Below the pieces are notes generated by a model. It was not told where the DNA came from and searched no databases. It saw only the letters and a program-made list of their open reading frames with translations. Shown in pieces: positions 5,198 to 9,065 of a stretch of DNA of 9,065 nucleotides. Origin of the DNA: an uncultured bacterium (GTDB taxonomy: Bacteria > Patescibacteriota > Minisyncoccia > Moranbacterales > GWC2-37-73); assembly GCA_903824515.1 (NCBI GenBank), contig CAIJXA010000049.1:1-9065 (forward strand). The letters run 5' to 3'. The stretch's first letter is position 1. Each line of letters opens with the position of its first letter. A program made the translations under genes and the position numbers.

Positions 5198-5226
5198 ATT
5201 AAACCAAATTGCTAGTTATTTGTCAT
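5198..5226 (-). promoter_or_regulatory. Promoter of rpmE
   Basis: On the minus strand ATGACA (5226-5221) and TTTAAT (5203-5198) are 17 bp apart, each matching five of six consensus bases. The -35 box is the terminal TGTCAT of the inverted-repeat element next to it. The predicted start near 5191 leaves about 6 nt before the ATG. Confidence 0.6.
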
Positions 5227-5325
5227 TCCGAGTGAAGCGTAGCGGAATTGAGGAGTCTGGGCTAGGCTCAGATCTTTCGACTTCGTTTTTTTTGTTTTAG
5301 GACAAAAAACTACGCTCAAGATGAC
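5221..5325. repeat. Dispersed inverted-repeat element (MITE/REP-like)
   Basis: The element begins TGTCATTCCGAGTGAAGCG and ends CTACGCTCAAGATGACA, so its ends are imperfect inverted repeats. Inside is a 7-bp hairpin (TCTGGGC at 5256-5262 with GCTCAGA at 5266-5272). Repeats with such TGTCAT...ATGACA ends are known as non-coding dispersed palindromes in many bacterial genomes. It encodes nothing. Its left end provides the rpmE -35 box. Confidence 0.75.
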
Positions 5326-5403
5326 ATTAATTAAGCTAACTTAGAATTAACTCTTAAAATAGATAAATTGAGTACTCAGCTACCGTAGCATGGATGTTGG
5401 GAA

Positions 5404-5431
5404 TTGACAAGGGGTGGCGTTCTGCTATACT
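5404..5431 (+). promoter_or_regulatory. Strong promoter of the rpsB operon
   Basis: A perfect TTGACA (5404-5409) and TATACT (5426-5431) are 16 bp apart, with TGC directly before the -10 as an extended element. Transcription should start near 5438, about 180 nt before rpsB. Confidence 0.85.
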
Positions 5432-5437
5432 TGGTCT

Positions 5438-5619
5438 TGTACTCACTATTTTAAAAATACATACTTTCTCTGGCCTCTTCCTGTCCCAATTACATTGGGA
5501 TTGAGGCTGCATTAAAGGGAAAAGTAGGTGATTGCACCGCTGGTAAGGCGGACAGTAATAATTAAGGAATAAGTCCGGTTTGATTTGCTGCTTTAAGCAG
5601 AATTTTGGCAGGGCAAAAA
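5438..5619 (+). promoter_or_regulatory. Structured mRNA leader of rpsB
   Basis: The 180-nt leader has a hairpin TCCCAAT (5484-5490) with ATTGGGA (5494-5500), extended by GCCTC (5473-5477) with GAGGC (5503-5507). It is followed by CCGC/GCGG (5537-5540 with 5548-5551) and CTGCTT/AAGCAG (5588-5593 with 5595-5600), the last just before the ribosome binding site. Leaders of rpsB-tsf operons are known in other bacteria to bind S2 for autoregulation. That this one does so is inference. Confidence 0.5.
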
Positions 5620-6402
5620 ATGATGGAAGAAAAAAACATGCAAACAGTCGCTCCCGAAGCGGTTGTGGCAAAGAAATTGGTTGAGCGAGAGAGCTATTTC
5701 GCTTCTTTGGATGTGTCCAAAATTGAGTTCACACTCGAAGAGATGATGAAAAATGGAGTTCACTTTGGACATCAAAAAGCTCGTCGAAATCCAAAGATGG
5801 ATGAATATATCTTTACTACTAGAAAAGGTATTAACATTATTGACTTGCAAAAGACCCAGGAAAAAATGCAGGAAGCGATTGATTTCATTAAAGCAATCAA
5901 AAAGAGCGGCAAAAGCATTCTTTTTGTGGGAACAAAAATTCAGGCTAAAGATTTGATTCGCGATGTGGCTCAAGTTAGTGGCATGCCATTTGTGACTGAG
6001 CGTTGGCTGGGTGGAACTTTCACAAACTTCAAGGTTATTCGCGCCAGAACTCGCTATTTGGTTGAATCACAGGACAAGCTTGTCAGAAATGAATACAAGA
6101 AATATACCAAATTTGAGCAGATGAAGAAAATTGAAGAACTTGAAAAAATGGAAAAAAGAATGGGTGGAATTAAATTTATGACTGAACTTCCGGGAGCCAT
6201 TTTTGCAGCTAGCATTAAAGAAGATAATTTGGCAATTGTGGAAGCCAGAAAAATGGGCGTGCCAGTGATTGCGATTGCTGACACAAATACTGATCCAACT
6301 CAAATTGATTTTCCAATCCCAGCTAATGATGATGCAATTTCTTCACTTCGAATCATTCTTTCTTACGCCTTTAAAGCAATCGTAGAAGCTCAAAATAAAT
6401 AA
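5620..6402 (+). CDS. rpsB: 30S ribosomal protein uS2
   Basis: uS2 is a late-joining small-subunit protein. The conserved body starts with FTLEEMMKNGVHFGHQKARR and continues through NPKMDEYIF, INIIDLQKT, ILFVGTKIQA, ERWLGGTFTNF and the C-terminal stretch PVIAIADTNTDP to near the end. About 35-40 residues precede the conserved start and are not part of the usual family; they are charged and probably disordered. The ATG at 5620 is chosen because AGGG (5610-5613) lies 6 nt before it; a second ATG follows at 5623, and a TTG at 5605 would extend the frame but has no support. This gives 260 aa. It is the first gene after a strong promoter and leader, and tsf follows 154 bases later, the order seen in most bacteria. 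Confidence 0.96.
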   Translation: MMEEKNMQTVAPEAVVAKKLVERESYFASLDVSKIEFTLEEMMKNGVHFGHQKARRNPKMDEYIFTTRKGINIIDLQKTQEKMQEAIDFIKAIKKSGKSILFVGTKIQAKDLIRDVAQVSGMPFVTERWLGGTFTNFKVIRARTRYLVESQDKLVRNEYKKYTKFEQMKKIEELEKMEKRMGGIKFMTELPGAIFAASIKEDNLAIVEARKMGVPVIAIADTNTDPTQIDFPIPANDDAISSLRIILSYAFKAIVEAQNK

Positions 6403-6403
6403 A

Positions 6404-6437
6404 TAAATTTTTAATTTTTAGTTTTTAATTTTTAATC
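6404..6437. repeat. 7-bp tandem repeat, TTAATTT family
   Basis: Four to five TTAATTT-type units (6411-6417, 6418-6424, 6425-6431 and neighbours) begin directly after the rpsB stop. The family is shared with 2916-2936. Confidence 0.75.
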
Positions 6438-6449
6438 AAATCTGAATGT

Positions 6450-6478
6450 TTTAATGTTTTAATTATTAAAACATTAAA
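6450..6478. other. AT-only 14-bp hairpin
   Basis: TTTAATGTTTTAAT (6450-6463) pairs perfectly with ATTAAAACATTAAA (6465-6478), with a single base between. It lies between rpsB and tsf. It has no GC core and is unlikely to be a terminator. Confidence 0.6.
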
Positions 6479-6483
6479 TTATT

Positions 6484-6513
6484 TCCGCCAAAGGCGGATC
6501 AGCCCGGGGCTGA
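6484..6513. repeat. Back-to-back double hairpin element
   Basis: Two hairpins touch each other: TCCGCC (6484-6489) with GGCGGA (6493-6498) around AAA, and TCAGCC (6499-6504) with GGCTGA (6508-6513) around CGG. The 30-bp block stands out as GC-rich between AT-only repeats. It looks like an inserted dispersed repeat or an mRNA processing or stability element between rpsB and tsf. Confidence 0.75.
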
Positions 6514-6514
6514 C

Positions 6515-6546
6515 ATTTTAAATTTTAAATTTTAAATTTCAAATTA
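6515..6546. repeat. 7-bp tandem repeat, ATTTTAA family
   Basis: Three exact ATTTTAA units (6515-6535) and one ATTTCAA (6536-6542) run up to the start of tsf. They occupy the place where a Shine-Dalgarno would be. Confidence 0.85.
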
Positions 6547-6556
6547 ATGTATTGAT

Positions 6557-7135
6557 ATGCTGGAACTAATAAAAAAAATTAGAGAACGAACTGGTGCTGG
6601 AATGGTTGCTGTCAAAAAAGCAATTGATGAGGCAGGTGGCGATGAAGAAAAAGCCATCGAAATTCTGCGAAAGCAGGGTGCTGGAAAGGCATTAAAGCGT
6701 GCCGCAAAGGAGGCTAAGGAGGGCGTGGTTGTTTCGTATATTCATTCAAACAATCGAGTTGGCACACTGATAAAGCTTCTTTGTGAAACTGACTTTGTTG
6801 CTCGCAATGAAGAATTTCAACAGCTTGCCAAAGACATTGCAATGCACGTGACCGCACTCAATCCAAGATTTGTAAAACCGGAAGATGTCAGCAGTGAACT
6901 TATTGAAAAGGAAAAAGAAATTTGGACTGCGCAGCTTGCCCAAGAAGGGAAACCAGCCGAGATGATTGAAAAAATTATGCTGGGTAAGGAAAAGAAATTC
7001 CGAGAAGAATCAGCCCTGCTTTCACAGCCTTTCGTGAAGGATCCGCAAAAAACAGTTGGTGATTTGATTGTTGAAAATGTTGGAAAAATGGGAGAAAATA
7101 TCCAGATTGGGGAGATGGTTCGTTTCGAGTTGTAG
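6557..7135 (+). CDS. tsf: Elongation factor Ts
   Basis: EF-Ts exchanges GDP for GTP on EF-Tu in the cytoplasm. At 192 aa it is the short form, close to the Thermus type and lacking the extra domains of the 283-aa E. coli protein. The N-terminal UBA-like domain (LIKKIRERTGAGMVAVKKAI, 4-23) is followed by GVVVSYIHSNNRVGTLIKL (56-74) and the EF-Tu contact motif TDFVARN (78-84). Near the C-terminus is PFVKDPQKTVGDLI (158-171). The ATG at 6557 fits the family start, but no Shine-Dalgarno precedes it; the upstream bases are a 7-bp repeat. It is probably co-transcribed with rpsB from the promoter at 5404, across 154 bases of repeats and hairpins. The stop is TAG. Confidence 0.97.
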   Translation: MLELIKKIRERTGAGMVAVKKAIDEAGGDEEKAIEILRKQGAGKALKRAAKEAKEGVVVSYIHSNNRVGTLIKLLCETDFVARNEEFQQLAKDIAMHVTALNPRFVKPEDVSSELIEKEKEIWTAQLAQEGKPAEMIEKIMLGKEKKFREESALLSQPFVKDPQKTVGDLIVENVGKMGENIQIGEMVRFEL

Positions 7136-7178
7136 GTTTTAACGAAGAAATTCAAAGGTTAATGCAGGGTTAAAATAT

Positions 7179-7955
7179 ATGTATACATACTCAGTCCGTG
7201 TTTATAGTTGGGAACCCACTCGAAAATGCTTGAGTGAATTGGAACTTATCGATGGAGATATGGTGGTCGTTAAAGATGAGGCTGGCATGGAAATAGGTTT
7301 GATTGAGCGAAATGATAAACTCGTTAAGGATGAACGAAAAACCAGCATTGTTCGCAAAGCTTCACTGCGAGATGTTGAAACTTATGAAAAAAACAGGGAG
7401 AAGAAAAAGGAAATTTTAAAATTGAGCAAGAGTGAGATCAAGCGATTAGGTTTGAATATGAAATTGGTTGATACTCAAATTAGTCTTGATGGAAACAGCG
7501 CCATTGTTCTTTTTACTTCAGATGAACGAGTTGATTTCAGAGACCTTGTGAAAAATCTCTCGAAAATTTTTCATCGAAGTGTCAGGATGCATCAAGTTGG
7601 ATCAAGAGATGAAGCAAGAAAGCTGGGAGGGTGTGGGGTGTGCGGGCGAGACCTTTGCTGCTTGCGTTTTCCTGGGAGCTTGCCAAGTATTTCAATTGAT
7701 ATGGCCAGAGTTCAACAAGTTGCAAATCGCGGAAGTGAAAGAATTTCCGGGGCGTGTGGGCGATTGATGTGTTGTCTTTCTTATGAAGCCGCTCAATATC
7801 AGCAAATGCTAGCAGGAATGCCAGAATTGCATAGTAGTGTAAGATTAAAGGATGGTAAAGGTGAAATTATTGAACTTAATGCCCTTACGCTGGACATCAA
7901 AGTTCGAATGGCAGATGGAACAATCGTGTTAGTGAAAAAGGAAGCATTGCTTTAA
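7179..7955 (+). CDS. PSP1-domain protein, RicT/YaaT-like
   Basis: In Bacillus, RicT (YaaT) is part of an iron-sulfur complex that assists RNase Y in mRNA maturation. The PSP1 signature is clear here: GGCGVCGRDLCC (150-161), about 30 residues, then SGACGRLMCCLSYE (190-203). The cysteines at 152, 155, 160, 161, 193, 198 and 199 are candidates for iron-sulfur ligands. The N-terminal 90 residues hold the short strand-rich start and a charged helix, and the region after 215 holds a small beta domain (DGKGEIIELN...DIKVRMADGTIV). At 258 aa it is near the usual length. The ATG at 7179 has AGGG 9 nt upstream, a loose ribosome binding site. It follows tsf by 43 bases and is probably in the same operon. 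Which RNase partner it has here is not known. Confidence 0.9.
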   Translation: MYTYSVRVYSWEPTRKCLSELELIDGDMVVVKDEAGMEIGLIERNDKLVKDERKTSIVRKASLRDVETYEKNREKKKEILKLSKSEIKRLGLNMKLVDTQISLDGNSAIVLFTSDERVDFRDLVKNLSKIFHRSVRMHQVGSRDEARKLGGCGVCGRDLCCLRFPGSLPSISIDMARVQQVANRGSERISGACGRLMCCLSYEAAQYQQMLAGMPELHSSVRLKDGKGEIIELNALTLDIKVRMADGTIVLVKKEALL

Positions 7956-7992
7956 TTGTTTTTAAAGTTAAATAGACCTTACTATACATCAA

Positions 7993-8643
7993 ATGTTATA
8001 TTATATTTTACCACCATTTATTATTATCATAAGCGCCGGGGCGTTGATAATGTTTTTGTTTCGAAAAATGGACAATGCTGGCGAAGATGAGATTGAGCAA
8101 CCAGTTTCGGCACAAAAAACTATCAGTAAATTCGATTCTCTTAAAGCTGCCTTTAGTCAGTTTGGTTTAAAAATGTTGGAGAAATTGATGCACCGAGCAA
8201 AATTGCTTGCACTTAAATTCCACAATTCTAGTAATGAACTTTTTCATTCAATTAAAGAAAAGAGAGAAAGTAAGATGAAGGTTGGTCAAGAAACAAAAAA
8301 ACAGGAATCCGAAATTTTGCAACAAATTGGTGAGGTTTTGCAAGCTTCTGATGATGATCGTCCTAGGGTCAAAGAAATGGTTCTTCCCTCAAGCCATCAA
8401 GAGCTCGTCAGCTCTGCTCAAAAGTCGAGATTGAAAGCCAAGGATAAATTGGAGGAAGTTCTCATCAAGAGAATTGCCGTGAATCCTCGGGATATTGAAG
8501 CTTATGAAAGATTGGGTGATTATTATTTGGAAAGAGAAAATTATGATGATTCACTGGAGTGTTTTAAACAAGTTTTGAAACTAAGTCCCGCACATCACAA
8601 AGCAAGAACGCGAATACGAAAATTGGAAAATTTATTGAAATAG
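7993..8643 (+). CDS. Membrane-anchored TPR protein
   Basis: The 216-aa protein starts with a hydrophobic helix (about residues 2-23, ILPPFIIIISAGALIMFLF) followed by basic and polar residues, a likely signal anchor with the rest in the cytoplasm. A long charged region (about 45-155) is helical and possibly coiled. The C-terminus (about 160-214) carries at least one tetratricopeptide repeat: NPRDIEAYERLGDYYLERE, then NYDDSLECFKQVLKLSP, with the start of another. TPRs bind proteins, so a scaffold or assembly role is likely, but the partner is unknown. The ATG at 7993 has no Shine-Dalgarno. A weak TTTAAA (7960-7965) and TATACA (7983-7988) pair 17 bp apart could be a promoter giving a leaderless start. 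The gene follows the PSP1 gene by 37 bases. The stop is TAG. Confidence 0.8.
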   Translation: MLYYILPPFIIIISAGALIMFLFRKMDNAGEDEIEQPVSAQKTISKFDSLKAAFSQFGLKMLEKLMHRAKLLALKFHNSSNELFHSIKEKRESKMKVGQETKKQESEILQQIGEVLQASDDDRPRVKEMVLPSSHQELVSSAQKSRLKAKDKLEEVLIKRIAVNPRDIEAYERLGDYYLERENYDDSLECFKQVLKLSPAHHKARTRIRKLENLLK

Positions 8644-8659
8644 AAATTAAGTCCGGTGC

Positions 8660-8687
8660 TTGTCTTTTGTTGGAATTTGTTTATAAT
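8660..8687 (+). promoter_or_regulatory. Promoter of the tRNA genes
   Basis: TTGTCT (8660-8665) and TATAAT (8682-8687) are 16 bp apart. The start near 8694 lies about 8 nt before the tRNA-Thr 5' end. Confidence 0.75.
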
Positions 8688-8701
8688 AGATAGATTGCGG
8701 T

Positions 8702-8773
8702 GCCACCCTAGCTCAACGGTAGAGCTACTGTTTTGTAAACAGTAGGTTATCGGTTCAAATCCGGTGGGTGGCT
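8702..8773 (+). tRNA. tRNA-Thr (anticodon UGU)
   Basis: All four arms are present: acceptor GCCACCC with GGGTGGC (8766-8772), D stem GCTC/GAGC, anticodon stem ACTGT/ACAGT with loop TTTGTAA and anticodon TGT at 8734-8736, and T arm with loop TTCAAAT. The discriminator is T at 8773. CCA is not encoded (CAG follows), so it must be added by the CCA-adding enzyme. It decodes ACA and probably other ACN codons. Confidence 0.96.
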
Positions 8774-8780
8774 CAGGTTT

Positions 8781-8852
8781 GTATGATGTATTTTGTAGTA
8801 TGTATAATGTATGTGATTTAAAGTATGATACTTTATACAAAATACATAATAC
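8781..8852. repeat. Inverted 7-bp repeat array between the tRNAs
   Basis: Five GTATNNN-type units (8781-8815) are followed by four units of the reverse complement NNNATAC (8825-8852). The arms 8781-8808 and 8825-8852 match at 23 of 28 positions and can form a long hairpin with a 16-nt loop. A TATAAT at 8803-8808 falls inside and could serve tRNA-Tyr. Confidence 0.8.
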
Positions 8853-8862
8853 TTGAGCCTAA

Positions 8863-8948
8863 GGGTAGATACCAAAGCGGTCAACTGGATCTGGCTGTAA
8901 ACCAGACGGCTTACGCCTTCGGGGGTTCGAATCCCTCTCTGCCCACCA
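8863..8948 (+). tRNA. tRNA-Tyr (anticodon GUA)
   Basis: Acceptor GGGTAGA pairs with TCTGCCC (8938-8944). The anticodon stem TCTGG/CCAGA carries the loop CTGTAAA with anticodon GTA at 8897-8899. A long class II variable arm with GGC/GCC pairing (8907-8920) is typical of bacterial tRNA-Tyr. The T loop is TTCGAAT. Discriminator A and CCA (8946-8948) are encoded, unlike the tRNA-Thr upstream. Confidence 0.96.
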
Positions 8949-8991
8949 AATTTAAAACAAATGCCTCCTTAGAGGTATTGGTTTTAAATTT
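8948..8991 (+). terminator. Hairpin terminator after tRNA-Tyr
   Basis: An 11-bp AT stem (8948-8958 with 8981-8991) and an 8-bp GC-containing stem (8960-8967 with 8972-8979) stack with one mismatch and a 4-nt loop. The T run is modest. It begins on the last base of CCA, so it may also mark the 3' processing site. Confidence 0.6.
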
Positions 8992-9011
8992 ATTGACAAA
9001 AGAAAAGGATT

Positions 9012-9065
9012 CGAACCGGCAGCAGTGAGCTAGAAATTTTTCAGTAGGAAAATTTCGTAGCGAAC
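9012..9065. repeat. Inverted-repeat element cut by the window edge
   Basis: GAAATTTT pairs with AAAATTTC around an 8-nt loop, and the flanking GCTA and TAGC extend the stem with one bulged G. The outer arm CGGCAGCAGTGAGC on the left has only its first matching bases (GCGAAC) on the right before the window ends. No gene is seen in 8992-9065. Confidence 0.45.

Noticed and set aside
5605..5619. TTG start of rpsB at 5605
   Set aside because: It would place the AGGG ribosome binding site inside the coding region, while ATG at 5620 is well spaced from it.
8595..8840. ORF of 81 aa on the minus strand
   Set aside because: It overlaps the end of the TPR gene and the antisense of tRNA-Thr; peptides of the PTGFEP...YCLQNS type are a known artefact of translated tRNA genes.
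9007..9019. T-arm of a minus-strand tRNA (GGTTCGAATCC)
   Set aside because: The T stem does not pair beyond two bases and no acceptor or anticodon arm surrounds it.
8825..9028. ORF of 67 aa on the plus strand
   Set aside because: It runs through tRNA-Tyr and the following hairpin; the peptide is only the translation of a tRNA.

Overview
The window looks like a piece of a small, AT-rich bacterial genome, most likely from the Candidate Phyla Radiation (Patescibacteria, Parcubacteria-like). The pointers are short housekeeping proteins (an EF-Ts of 192 aa), a chromosome-style mix of translation genes with small orphan genes, many genes without a Shine-Dalgarno sequence, and abundant low-complexity repeats between genes. 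The lineage call is inference; no rRNA is present to confirm it. All full-length genes read in the standard bacterial code and stop with TAA or TAG.

Left part (1-2840). The tail of an unidentified gene ends at 135. A promoter and a long structured leader then lead to a 59-aa lysine/alanine-repeat protein (406-585) with a perfect Shine-Dalgarno. A bidirectional terminator (651-689) separates it from the leftward pair prfA (release factor 1) and prmC (the methyltransferase that modifies the GGQ glutamine of release factors). prmC is interrupted in frame by several arrays of 7-bp repeats.

Middle part (2841-5200). Rightward are an HD-domain 5'-nucleotidase-like gene and an 82-aa membrane protein. 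Between them lies a gene-free stretch that looks like a leftward structured RNA ending in a strong terminator. Leftward again are two small orphan ORFs with their own terminator, and rpmE (ribosomal protein bL31). An inverted-repeat element (5221-5325) sits upstream of rpmE and appears to supply its -35 box.

Right part (5400-9065). A strong promoter and a structured leader drive rpsB (uS2) and tsf (EF-Ts), followed by a PSP1/RicT-like gene and a membrane-anchored TPR protein, then tRNA-Thr(UGU) and tRNA-Tyr(GUA). Most of the window therefore serves translation: release factor and its modifier, two ribosomal proteins, an elongation factor and two tRNAs.

The most unusual feature is a set of 7-bp-period tandem repeats of several unrelated sequences, found at about eleven places: between genes, at gene ends, in the spacer between the tRNAs, and inside prmC. 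There are also two hairpin-type dispersed repeats, a third one cut by the right edge, and several structured leaders.
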